NCBI GenBank assembly: GCA_017854855.1
Contig: JAFMGZ010000013.1
Coordinates: 1 to 64,000, forward strand
DNA length: 64,000 bases
DNA from: Sulfitobacter sp.
GTDB lineage: Bacteria > Pseudomonadota > Alphaproteobacteria > Rhodobacterales > Rhodobacteraceae
Reading direction: 5' to 3'
Made by a program: the position numbers and the translations under genes
Shown: positions 1-7,640 of the stretch, in pieces
Layout: every line of letters starts with the position of its first letter
Position numbering within the stretch: the stretch's first letter is position 1
Notes under the pieces: generated by a model
Databases searched by the model: none
What the model saw: the letters and a program-made list of their open reading frames with translations, nothing else
Told to the model about the DNA's origin: nothing

Positions 1-769
1 TTTTCCCGCTGGCGCTCAAATCTCTTCTTCTCACAGGAAAAAGATGGGCTGCCCTCTTAGGGTTAGAGCGCGCCTCAAACAAAGAACGAAAATGAAGCGT
101 TTCCTTGTTTGTTCTGCCCCACCTGGCATCCCAAAGAGGGCGTAATAGATCTGCAATCTGATCCCGCAACCAGACATGCGCCAGACTGGAGGTGGACCTA
201 TGATACCAGAGCTGAACAAGCTGAGCTGGCACCATACGCACTGGCGGATGCAAGATTTCGAAGCTGACGGACGGCGCGATCCGATGCGCGAGTGCGATCA
301 GGAGAAGCGCAAGGTCTACCTCGTATCTCTCTAGTGTATCCAAATGGTTGTCAGGAAAGAGGTCAACTAGGTGCACCCGTATCAAGGGTGCCGCCACCTG
401 CAGCCGATTGGCGAGCCGTGGCAGGAGCATCTCGGCGAAGAAATCGCTACCCGAAATACGGAATCGTTTCTGCGCCTTCGCCGGATCGAAGGTGCATGGA
501 CCCCGAAGTAGGTGTCCGATCCGGAAGCATCGCCTCTCTTCACTAAAGGTTCGTGACGGCGGCGGTGCTCGTGCTGACGCAGGGGATCGTTCTGGCGATT
601 ACCGAAGAGGGCGAAACCCTTTTCAAACTAGGCTACGTGCTCGCGGTTCTGTCCATGACGTTCATTGCCTTCGTGGTGTTGCGACACGGTGTTGGGGCAA
701 CTGACGCGGTGCGTGCCGATTCCGACGCCGAAGAGACCGGACGGCCAAGACCAACCTCGCAGCAAACGC
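1..769. other. Region without a recognisable intact gene
   Basis: No gene that I recognise lies here. Open frames are short, overlap one another on both strands and mostly lack a convincing ribosome binding site. One forward frame from a GTG at 553 encodes a short hydrophobic stretch that could form two membrane segments, followed by a charged tail, but it runs into a different frame with no family signal. With the frameshifted methyltransferase just downstream, the simplest reading is decayed coding sequence next to mobile DNA. Confidence 0.5.
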
Positions 770-1060
770 GGGCGGAAGCGACACGCTGGTGCGGCTGCGG
801 ACTTCTACCTCGCCGTATCGCCCAACGAAGGATGCCTCGTTTGGACCTTCGCCTGCGCGATTAAAGCACGCAGGGTTGTCGAGTTTGGCGCGTCCTTCGG
901 GATAAGCTCGCTCTATCTCGCCGCTACTGCCAAAGGCAAACCGGGTACCTTAATTACGACAGAGGTTCACCTGGCAAAATGCCCGGCGCGAGACCCTTGC
1001 GAAGGCAGAACTACCGGACACAATCATACTGATTGAAGCGAACTGTATGTGGCTCAGCTC
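770..1060 (+). pseudogene. Frameshifted remnant of a class I SAM-dependent O-methyltransferase
   Basis: One forward frame reads through the motif I region of an O-methyltransferase (ARRVVEFGASFGISSLYLAA at about 865-930), followed by the acidic end of the next strand (LITTE). About 30 bases later this frame degenerates and reaches a stop near 1034. The expected continuation (ARRETLAKAELPDTIILIEA) is instead found in another forward frame at about 990-1047. A small indel around 965-985 therefore breaks the gene. The start and the C-terminal part are not recognisable. Seen: motif I and the frame change. Inferred: a nonfunctional remnant. Confidence 0.6.
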
Positions 1061-1204
1061 AATGGGAGGGACTGCAAATCTGGCTATTTTTTCGTTTTGC
1101 CACCGGACCGATAGTTTTGACACAGCCTCCAGAAGGAGCGAACTTCGCACCGTACATTGCTTGTCGTCTTTGAAACGCAAATGGGGGCAAGCCGATTTGG
1201 TTAA

Positions 1205-1630
1205 TCAGCCGACCAATCCCAGCTGACGTGTGATTGTGGCGCTGTCATAATAATCTCGGCCCTCGACAACCTTTCCATCTTTGACGCGCATTACTGAACA
1301 ATATCGGACTTCAGCTCTTTTACCGGTCGCTGGGAAATTTCCGAGGCTGGATCGCAGAACCCCTGTATGAGTGCCAGTGTTCCGAAACTCGACTATCGCC
1401 CACTGTCCATCGTCGCTGACAATGACGTTTTCGACTTTGCATAGCCCGTCTGGGAAGGCCTCGCGCCAGCGATAGTAGTCGGCCTTGTAGGCTTGCTTTC
1501 CTGGAAGCTGTTCGCCGCGGGCAATATCCTCAAAGGCACAGTCTTCAGAGATGACCTCTGCGCCACGATCGGGATCGCGCATATCCCAGGATTCGTGAAA
1601 TTGTCGAACGACCTTTTCGGTAGGGTGCAT
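1205..1630 (-). CDS. SnoaL-like / NTF2-fold protein
   Basis: This 141-residue protein has the size and pattern of the SnoaL-like polyketide cyclase family: a single-domain cone-shaped alpha+beta fold that forms a hydrophobic pocket. The N-terminal helix (EKVVRQFHESWDMRDPDRG) is followed by a predicted pocket strand (EVISEDCAFED), the conserved YRWREAFPDG segment around residues 53-62, and C-terminal strands ending in a GRDYYDS-type motif. Members act as small isomerases, cyclases or hydrolases, or only bind ligands, so the substrate cannot be named. The gene stands alone between decayed sequence and a long intergenic gap. An ATG at 1630 gives the normal family length. Confidence 0.75.
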   Translation of the reverse strand: MHPTEKVVRQFHESWDMRDPDRGAEVISEDCAFEDIARGEQLPGKQAYKADYYRWREAFPDGLCKVENVIVSDDGQWAIVEFRNTGTHTGVLRSSLGNFPATGKRAEVRYCSVMRVKDGKVVEGRDYYDSATITRQLGLVG

Positions 1631-2250
1631 GACCTTGGCCCTTTTGTGAACAGATGAGGGGAGATTAGCAGCTGGCCTTTATTTATGCACCAAAAAGTAC
1701 ATTTCGTGCTCAGCCCCTACATCCCACCAATATTGGGTGGGCGCGGACCCGGGACAGGCAAACGTTTTGATTTCTAGTCGATGGTCGTGATCAAGAACCA
1801 GGCTTTGCTTGTGTTTGATGAGAGCAGGATCATTGTCGGCCAGCGCGAACGCGCGGTTGTTTAGGCCGACAAAATCAGAAGCGTGTCATTTATCGATGTG
1901 GTTGACCACCCAATCGTGCTGCGCAATGCGCCGCCATTTGGTGGATTATCGCAACTCGTTATCGATAGCACGTCCATCGGTCGTGGCATATCAGAGGGCG
2001 CTCAGTGATGAGGTCAAATGTCATTCGGGATGATCCAGTCGTCAAGATGCCATGGTCGATATCCGCCTACCCAATGATATTGGCAACCCGGGCAGGCGTT
2101 CCACATCATGTGTCCACGGACAGGAGTCCAAGAGCAACTCAATCCGACTATGGTCCAATTTACTCAACTTCGAATTTATTGCCGACTAAGCATGGATCAC
2201 TGCGACTCTTTAGCGGGCCGCGCATCCACTTTTCTGGGAGGGAAGTCCAA
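1631..2250. other. Intergenic region, 620 bp, no recognisable gene
   Basis: Both strands carry only short frames interrupted by stops and none resembles a family I know. The frame open into the following gene from about 2005 is an upstream extension of that gene rather than a separate protein. The region contains a near-palindrome at 1723-1741 and ends in a strong ribosome binding site (gggaggga) for the ferredoxin-like gene at 2251. It is expected to hold the promoter of the molybdenum hydroxylase operon, but I could not pick -35/-10 boxes with confidence. Confidence 0.5.
1723..1741. promoter_or_regulatory. Operator-like near-palindrome
   Basis: The 19-base sequence CCCACCAATATTGGGTGGG is almost perfectly two-fold symmetric, with CCCACC and GGTGGG arms around an AT-rich centre. 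It lies about 93 bp upstream of the reverse SnoaL-like gene and 510 bp upstream of the molybdenum hydroxylase genes. Symmetry of this kind suits a dimeric repressor site, but no regulator gene sits beside it. The role is inferred. Confidence 0.25.
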
Positions 2251-2703
2251 ATGACAAAACTGAATATCAATGGAACCGAAATGGACGTCGAGGCAGACGG
2301 CAGCATGCCGCTGCTCTGGGCCGTGCGTGATATCGCAGGCATGACGGGCACAAAATACGGCTGCGGCGTCGGCCTGTGTGGTGCCTGCACAGTCCATATT
2401 GATGGCGTCGCCCAGCGGTCCTGCCAGATAACCGTTGATGAGGTCGTTGGCAAAGCTGTGACCACTATTGAAGGTTTGGACGCGAACGGCGAACACCGGG
2501 TCCAACAAGCATGGCGCGAATTGAACGTCCCGCAATGTGGGTTCTGCCAATCTGGGCAAATCATGCAGGCAGCATCGCTGTTGGCTGAAAACCCCAAGCC
2601 CACGGATGGCGAAATTCTTGAGGCTATGGAAGGCAACGTTTGTCGCTGTGGATGTTATCAACGTATCGTCGCCGCCGTTCGGCTGGCCAGCACGGGAGCA
2701 TAA
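2251..2703 (+). CDS. iorA: (2Fe-2S) subunit of a molybdenum hydroxylase, isoquinoline 1-oxidoreductase alpha type
   Basis: This is the small electron-transfer subunit of a xanthine-oxidase-family enzyme; it passes electrons from the molybdenum centre of the partner subunit to an acceptor. Both cluster motifs are intact in its 150 residues. A plant-ferredoxin-like N-terminal cluster uses C38, C43, C46 and C58. An alpha-helical C-terminal cluster uses C96, C99, C131 and C133 in the CGFCQSGQ and CRCG motifs. The start at 2251 follows gggaggga; a longer upstream frame lacks family similarity. The stop is 3 bp before the large subunit, so the two are co-translated. As in other IorAB-type enzymes there is no separate FAD subunit. 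The true substrate is unknown. Confidence 0.9.
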   Translation: MTKLNINGTEMDVEADGSMPLLWAVRDIAGMTGTKYGCGVGLCGACTVHIDGVAQRSCQITVDEVVGKAVTTIEGLDANGEHRVQQAWRELNVPQCGFCQSGQIMQAASLLAENPKPTDGEILEAMEGNVCRCGCYQRIVAAVRLASTGA

Positions 2704-2706
2704 GAC

Positions 2707-5010
2707 ATGTTGAAATATTTAGACCAGATTCACTCACCCGTTGCCCGCGCCTTGACCGTTCAAAAAGTCAGCCGCCGCGCATTTCTTGGCACCAGTTCAG
2801 CCTTTGCTGTCGCTGTTTTTACAGCGCCCCGCGCTGAAGCCTTCCCTGTCTGGGAGACAGGCGGAAGCGCCATGCCAAACGGCCTGGTCGATGACCCCAT
2901 GGTTTTTGTCTCGATTGACACCGATGGCACCGTTCACCTTGTTGCTCACCGCTCAGAGATGGGCACAGGGTCGCGTACCACACTTCCTATGATCATGGCG
3001 GATGAAATGGAGGCAGACTGGGACCGCGTTAACATTATTCAGGCTGAGGGGGACGAACCGAAGTACGGCAACCAGAACACAGACGGCTCACGCAGCTTGC
3101 GCCACCACATTCAGGCAGCCCGCAAGATTGGTGGGTCGGTCCGCATGATGCTGGCAGGGGCTGCTGCCGAAGAGTGGGGTGTGCCAGTAGGCGAGGTTGT
3201 CGTCTCCAATCACACCGTGAGCCACGGGGGTAAATCGCTTGGCTTCGGCGATCTGGCAGAGAATGCCATGGCGATGCCTGTGCCGGCACACAAGGATATC
3301 GATTATAAGTCCGAGGACGCTTTCCGCTATATTGGCAAGGGTCAGGTGCAGATCACCGACCTGCGTGACATCACAACAGGTGCTGCGGTCTATGGTGCAG
3401 ACGTCACTTTGCCGGGCATGAAAATTGCGATGGTCGCCCGGCCGCCCGTCGTTGGTGGCAAGGCCACGAGCTTTGACGCGGAAGCGGCGATGGCGATCCC
3501 AGGTGTGGTCGCCGTGCACGAATTGCCTTATTCGATCATGCCTGCAGGCTTTGCGCCTTTGGGCGGTGTCGCCGTCGTCGCTGACAACACTTATGCTGCG
3601 ATACAGGGTCGCGAAGCACTGAACATCACATGGGAAGGCGGACCGCACGCAGGCTATACCTCCAAATCCTATATGGCCGAAATGGTCGCTGAGACCAGAA
3701 AAATGGGCACGGTCATGCGTGAACAAGGGGATCCTGATACGGCTTTTGCAAATGCTGCTAAAGTGTTCACCCAGACTTATACTCAGGACCACATGGCGCA
3801 TATTCCAATGGAGCCACCTGTAGCATTGGCCAATTTCACAGGTGATGCGATGGAAATTTGGGCCCCGGTGCAAAGTCCCTATCAAGCGCGTCAGGACGCA
3901 GCAAAAGCTGTCGGGCTGGATGAGGCCAATGTGCGCGTCAATGTTACGCTATTGGGTGGTGGTTTCGGACGCAAGTCAAAGGCCGACTATGTAACCGAAG
4001 CAGCATTGTTGTCGCAACTGGTCAAGGCACCGGTTCGGGTGCAGTGGACGCGTGAAGATGACGTGCATCACTCATTCTATCACACTGCATCTGCCGAGCG
4101 GATCGAGGCGGCACTGGACGGCAGCGGCAAGGTTGTCGGCTGGCGTCACAACTCAACGGCACCCTCAATCTTGTCGATCTTTGCGCCAGATAGTGGCCAT
4201 CAGTTTCCAATTGAAACAGGGATGGGCCATGTTGATGTACCGTTCGATATTCCAAACGTTCGGATGGACAATGGTAAAGCCATGGCGCACACGCGGATCG
4301 GTTGGTTCCGTGCAGTGTCAAATGTGCCTCGCGCTTGGGCGATCGGTTCGTTTGTTGGTGAATTGGCCCACGAGCTGGGCAAGGACCAGCGGGCCATGTG
4401 GCTTGAGTTGATCGGCGCTCCGCGCACGGTGGATACTGTTGCTGAAGGCTATCCTGAAACCTACTGGAACTATGGGGAGCCTGCCAACGGATTTGAAATC
4501 AAGACCGGTAAGCTGATCAATGTGTTAAACATAGCAGCGGATGCAATCGGCTACGGCAAAGACCTGCCCGAAGGTGAGGGGATCGGCCTTGCCGTGCACC
4601 GCAGCTTTGTCAGCTACGTGGCTGTCGCAACGCGTGTCAAAATCATCGACGGTAAGGTGACGGTGCCCGAGATGCACATGGCGATTGATTGCGGCTATGC
4701 GGCCAACCCTGAACGGATTAGTAGCCAGATGGAAGGTGCCTCTGTTATGGGCATGACCATCGCGCAACATTCGGGGATCACATTTGCAGACGGTGCTGTG
4801 GAGCAGTCGAATTTCTATGATTACGACGTCACGCGCTCAACAAACTATCCCAACAACGTCAAGGTGCATATCGTACCGCATGGATTTGACGAACACTCGA
4901 CGGGGGTTGGCGAGCCTGGCGTGCCGCCTGTCGCGCCATCGATAGCGAATGCGGTGTTTGAGGCGCAGGGCAAACGTTTGCGTCACATTCCAATGGGCGA
5001 AATGATCTGA
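2707..5010 (+). CDS. iorB: Molybdopterin-binding subunit of an IorB-type aldehyde/xanthine oxidase family enzyme
   Basis: This 767-residue protein is the catalytic partner of the preceding (2Fe-2S) subunit and would hydroxylate an aldehyde or N-heterocycle using water. A twin-arginine signal (SRRAFLG at residues 22-28, then a hydrophobic run ending in an Ala-rich site) suggests Tat export of the folded complex to the periplasm. The cofactor-binding GGGFGRK motif lies at 417-423. The catalytic base region GVGEPG near the C-terminus places the essential Glu at 736. Length and domain order match IorB and related membrane-associated aldehyde dehydrogenases. No XdhC/MocA-type maturation gene or cytochrome acceptor is adjacent, so maturation factors must be encoded elsewhere. 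Isoquinoline itself is only one possible substrate. Confidence 0.9.
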   Translation: MLKYLDQIHSPVARALTVQKVSRRAFLGTSSAFAVAVFTAPRAEAFPVWETGGSAMPNGLVDDPMVFVSIDTDGTVHLVAHRSEMGTGSRTTLPMIMADEMEADWDRVNIIQAEGDEPKYGNQNTDGSRSLRHHIQAARKIGGSVRMMLAGAAAEEWGVPVGEVVVSNHTVSHGGKSLGFGDLAENAMAMPVPAHKDIDYKSEDAFRYIGKGQVQITDLRDITTGAAVYGADVTLPGMKIAMVARPPVVGGKATSFDAEAAMAIPGVVAVHELPYSIMPAGFAPLGGVAVVADNTYAAIQGREALNITWEGGPHAGYTSKSYMAEMVAETRKMGTVMREQGDPDTAFANAAKVFTQTYTQDHMAHIPMEPPVALANFTGDAMEIWAPVQSPYQARQDAAKAVGLDEANVRVNVTLLGGGFGRKSKADYVTEAALLSQLVKAPVRVQWTREDDVHHSFYHTASAERIEAALDGSGKVVGWRHNSTAPSILSIFAPDSGHQFPIETGMGHVDVPFDIPNVRMDNGKAMAHTRIGWFRAVSNVPRAWAIGSFVGELAHELGKDQRAMWLELIGAPRTVDTVAEGYPETYWNYGEPANGFEIKTGKLINVLNIAADAIGYGKDLPEGEGIGLAVHRSFVSYVAVATRVKIIDGKVTVPEMHMAIDCGYAANPERISSQMEGASVMGMTIAQHSGITFADGAVEQSNFYDYDVTRSTNYPNNVKVHIVPHGFDEHSTGVGEPGVPPVAPSIANAVFEAQGKRLRHIPMGEMI

Positions 5011-5019
5011 CGTGAATCT

Positions 5020-5067
5020 TTAGAAAAGCAACGTGGAGTGGCCCCAATAGGGGCCACGCTTCTCTAA
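5020..5067 (+). terminator. Hairpin after the iorAB-type operon
   Basis: A perfect 8-bp stem (GTGGCCCC / GGGGCCAC, 5038-5045 and 5050-5057) closes an AATA loop. Outer bases TTTAGA..AAGC and GCTT..TCTAAA extend it with a bulge. There is no long T-tract. It begins 10 bp after the iorB stop and probably ends that transcript. Confidence 0.6.
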
Positions 5068-5182
5068 AGGATGCGGTTGTCAATGCCGACATCCGTTGAC
5101 TTCAACTCCGGTTTTTTTCTCCCACTTGGGTTCCGATTTCTCAACGCATTTGTGCCGCCTTTCATCCGAAGGCCTATGTGTT

Positions 5183-5590
5183 GAGCCCAAGTTCGCATCC
5201 CATTCAGACCCGTCGAGCCAATGGACCGCTGCGCGCAAAGGCCCAGCGTTGTTTGCCTATTCAACCAATTTTCTGATCGACACCGATCACAATGTCATCG
5301 TCGACGTTGAGGGAACCAGATCCATCCGCCAGGCCGAAGTCGGATCGGTGCGCACCATGTTGGACAGGATCAAGAATCGGCATAACTTCGACCCTGAACA
5401 GCTCATTGCAGACAGCGCTTATCGATCAGGGCCGATGCTTGGGTGGCTCGTTGATCGCAAAATCAATCCCCACATTCCCGTGCTGGATAAAGCCGGTCGC
5501 ACCGACGGCACTTGGTCTCGCACCGACTTTGAATGGGACGCCGCGAACGACCAATACATCTGTCCTGAAGGCGAAGGTACCTCAAAAGGG
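5183..5590 (+). pseudogene. Truncated IS1182-family DDE transposase
   Basis: The translated frame matches the central-to-C-terminal part of IS1182-family transposases. Recognisable pieces are the WTAARKG..FAYSTNFLID segment, the VEGTRSIRQAEVGSVRTMLD stretch, the ADSAYRSGPMLGWLVD block and the SRTDFEWD..DQYICPEGE segment that precedes the family's conserved C-terminus. The N-terminal half is missing and the frame ends within a few codons of the CPEGE motif, where the IS110/IS1111-type element begins. It was therefore already a fragment, or was cut by that insertion. It cannot encode an active transposase. Confidence 0.75.
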
Positions 5591-5604
5591 CTTTGTTGAT
5601 GGCG

Positions 5605-5615
5605 TGGATACCCCC
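5605..5615 (+). repeat. Left subterminal inverted repeat of the IS110/IS1111-type element
   Basis: TGGATACCCCC is the reverse complement, with one mismatch, of GGGGGCATCCA at 6966-6976 on the other side of the transposase gene. Confidence 0.55.
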
Positions 5616-5680
5616 ACCTACCGGCATCGTAGTGTGCCATTGTGATGTTTCAGAAAGCATCACTCAAAGGGAGAGCATCC

Positions 5681-6706
5681 ATGTCAGAAGTTAGCATAAT
5701 CGGCATAGACCTTGCAAAGCGCGTGTTTCAACGTCACGGGGCTTGCGCAAACGGAGCTGTTATTTTTCGCAAGAAACTGACGCGTGTTCAGCTTCTTGCA
5801 TTTATGAGCGAACAGCCCAAATGCACTGTTGCGATGGAGGCCTGTGCTACAGCTCATTGCTGGGGCCGCGAGATCGAGAAGCTTGGGCACACGGTGCAAC
5901 TGATTGCGCCAAATTATGTGAAGCCGTTTGTAAAACGACAAAAGAATGATGTTGCCGACGCTGAAGCCATCGTTGAGGCGGCCTCGCGGCCAACAATGCG
6001 GTTTGTTGCGTTGAAGTCCGAGGCCCAGCAGGCGCGTGCTATGTTGTTTAGGACACGACAGATGTTCATCGGTCAGCGCACTCAGACGAGCAACGCACTG
6101 CGTGGCCATCTTGCCGAGCACGGCATCGTTGCGCCAAAGGGAGCCATTCACGTCAAATGCTTGGCCGACGCAGTTGCGGATGAGACCGTGGGCTTGCCCG
6201 AAGAAGTCCGAGAACTCGCCCAAGTGTATCTCGCCCAGATCGAAGGTCTCAATGTTCAGATTACGACGCTGGATCAAAAGATGAAGGGGGCTGCTAAAGA
6301 AGCTGAAGCGGCACGGCGGGCCCAGACCATGCCGGGTGTGGGGCCAATTACAGCATTGGCAATTGAGACCTTCGCGCCTGATCTGAACTGCTTTCGCCGA
6401 GGTCGGGATTTTGCGGCATGGCTGGGCTTGGTCCCCAAGCAGAACTCGACAGGCGGCAAACCTCGCCTTGGTAAGACCTCGAAGATGGGCCAACGCGACA
6501 TTCGCCGGTTGCTGATCTCTGGTGCAATGGCTGTTCTTCAAGCTGTTGAGCGATTTGGAACGCCGCATAACACTTGGCTGATAGCCATGCTGGAACGCAA
6601 ACCACGTATGCTTGTTGCCGTGGCACTGGCGAATAAGATGGCCCGCGGTCTGTGGGCCATGGTGACGAAGCAAGTGGACTACCGAACCCCGGCAACGATG
6701 GCATAA
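5681..6706 (+). CDS. IS110-family DEDD transposase
   Basis: This 341-residue protein has the RuvC-like DEDD domain at its N-terminus: D10 in GIDLAK, E53 in AMEAC, and D90/D93 in KNDVADAEAI. The C-terminal transposase_20 region carries PGVGPITA near residue 228 and the RRLLISGA motif with the presumed catalytic serine. IS110 enzymes move a circular intermediate without terminal DDE-type cutting and are guided by a bridge or seeker RNA made from the element's non-coding end. The start at 5681 follows gggagagc; an upstream in-frame ATG at 5642 would add 13 residues outside the family pattern. All catalytic residues are present, so the gene may be active. Confidence 0.92.
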   Translation: MSEVSIIGIDLAKRVFQRHGACANGAVIFRKKLTRVQLLAFMSEQPKCTVAMEACATAHCWGREIEKLGHTVQLIAPNYVKPFVKRQKNDVADAEAIVEAASRPTMRFVALKSEAQQARAMLFRTRQMFIGQRTQTSNALRGHLAEHGIVAPKGAIHVKCLADAVADETVGLPEEVRELAQVYLAQIEGLNVQITTLDQKMKGAAKEAEAARRAQTMPGVGPITALAIETFAPDLNCFRRGRDFAAWLGLVPKQNSTGGKPRLGKTSKMGQRDIRRLLISGAMAVLQAVERFGTPHNTWLIAMLERKPRMLVAVALANKMARGLWAMVTKQVDYRTPATMA

Positions 6707-6965
6707 GCGCAATGCGACAGACATCAAACCCCGGAACTTGGGCGTGTGAGGAGATCGATGAACAGTAAGGGGAAATGATCGGAAAGATCCGGACCAGATA
6801 AAGCAGTCTTTGTGCAGGAGCCTATGAGCTCGATTTGTTGATCTGCCTTTGGTTCGCGCATCGCCATACCGGCCCGCGGCTGTATCAATCGCCGCAACGA
6901 GAGGCCTGATACATGACCGCATCCGATCACACACTCCAAACCGTTCAGAAATCTCTTGCACCAAC
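6707..6965 (+). other. 3' non-coding region of the IS110/IS1111-type element, candidate guide RNA source
   Basis: About 260 bases between the transposase stop and the right inverted repeat hold no supported gene; overlapping frames are antisense shadows. In IS1111-type members the guide RNA is known to come from the non-coding region downstream of the transposase. Position and length fit, but I have not folded the sequence or matched loops to the target. Confidence 0.35.
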
Positions 6966-6976
6966 GGGGGCATCCA
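6966..6976 (+). repeat. Right subterminal inverted repeat of the IS110/IS1111-type element
   Basis: GGGGGCATCCA pairs in reverse complement with 5605-5615 with one mismatch. Confidence 0.55.
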
Positions 6977-7046
6977 TACATGCACAAATCGGGTGAAGGA
7001 CGTTCTTCCCCTTCCCCCAGAGGGACTTAGCCTACAGGCTCAGTGA

Positions 7047-7289
7047 TGGGTACACCCCTATACCGAAGCCCTGTTGTCCGCGATTCCGGTGCCGGATCCA
7101 ACGTTGCGTGGTAAACGCAAACGCATCCTTCTTGAGGGTGATTTGCCAAGCCCGTTGCATCCCCCAAAGGGCTGCCCTTTTGTCACCCGCTGCCCCGTAG
7201 CTCAAGAGACCTGCAAGACCGCAAGACCGCAATTGGTCGAAACCTCGCCGGGGTATCACATCCGGTGTCCCGTCCGCGTGAACACATGA
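7047..7289 (+). pseudogene. 3' fragment of an oligopeptide/dipeptide ABC transporter ATP-binding gene
   Basis: The frame encodes only the C-terminal tail of an OppD/OppF/DppD-type ATPase: [16 protein letters not shown], which normally follows the nucleotide-binding domain, then the Cys-containing oligo_HPY segment with [14 protein letters not shown], ending in a normal stop. The whole ATPase domain with its Walker motifs is missing, and the frame is closed by a TGA at 7044-7046. The break lies within about 60 bp of the IS element end, which suggests deletion linked to that insertion. The remaining piece cannot hydrolyse ATP. Confidence 0.8.
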
Positions 7290-7640
7290 GCGCGTTTTAT
7301 TGCAATACGCGTTTGCGCGCTCTGGCGACACAAAGTGAAAAGCCGTTTAAACAGTCAGTCCGAGCGCTTGGTCTTCATCAGGTATCAATTGCATATGACT
7401 TTTGTCTATCATACTGGTTTTGCCGGTTTTTTAGAGATCTGAATATGCGCAACAAAACCAATTAACGCTGAAAAAGTAGGCGCTGGAACCTTCCGCCATT
7501 CACTCAATAATTGAAGTTTAAAGTAAATTCTTGACAGAACTTTTTTATAAGCCTTAAGCTGAGATGACCAACAGAGTTGCGGCCTGCTAGCCCATTCCAT
7601 TGGCTGGGGGATGTAAAAGTCCATAAATCAGAGAAGAGGC
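7290..7640. other. Intergenic region upstream of the flotillin gene
   Basis: No gene is supported in these 350 bases. The stretch 7480-7560 is AT-rich and contains TTGACA at 7531-7536, a plausible -35 box for the flotillin gene. The -10 position 17 bases on (TTAAGC) is a poor match, so the promoter call is weak. Confidence 0.35.

Larger units (their letters stand above)
5595..6990 (+). mobile_element. IS110-family element, IS1111-like
   Basis: The element holds one DEDD transposase gene. Approximate ends are inferred from a subterminal inverted repeat: TGGATACCCCC at 5605-5615 and GGGGGCATCCA at 6966-6976 match in reverse complement with one mismatch. Such subterminal repeats, together with a short 5' and a long 3' non-coding region, are features of the IS1111 subgroup of IS110. 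The left end abuts a truncated IS1182 transposase and the right end lies about 60 bp before a truncated ABC ATPase gene. Exact boundaries and target duplication are not resolved. Confidence 0.7.

Noticed and set aside
5684-6985. A 433-codon reverse frame opposite the IS110 transposase
   Set aside because: It is antisense to a protein with clear catalytic motifs, contains no family motif and has a Cys/His/Arg-rich composition typical of shadow frames.
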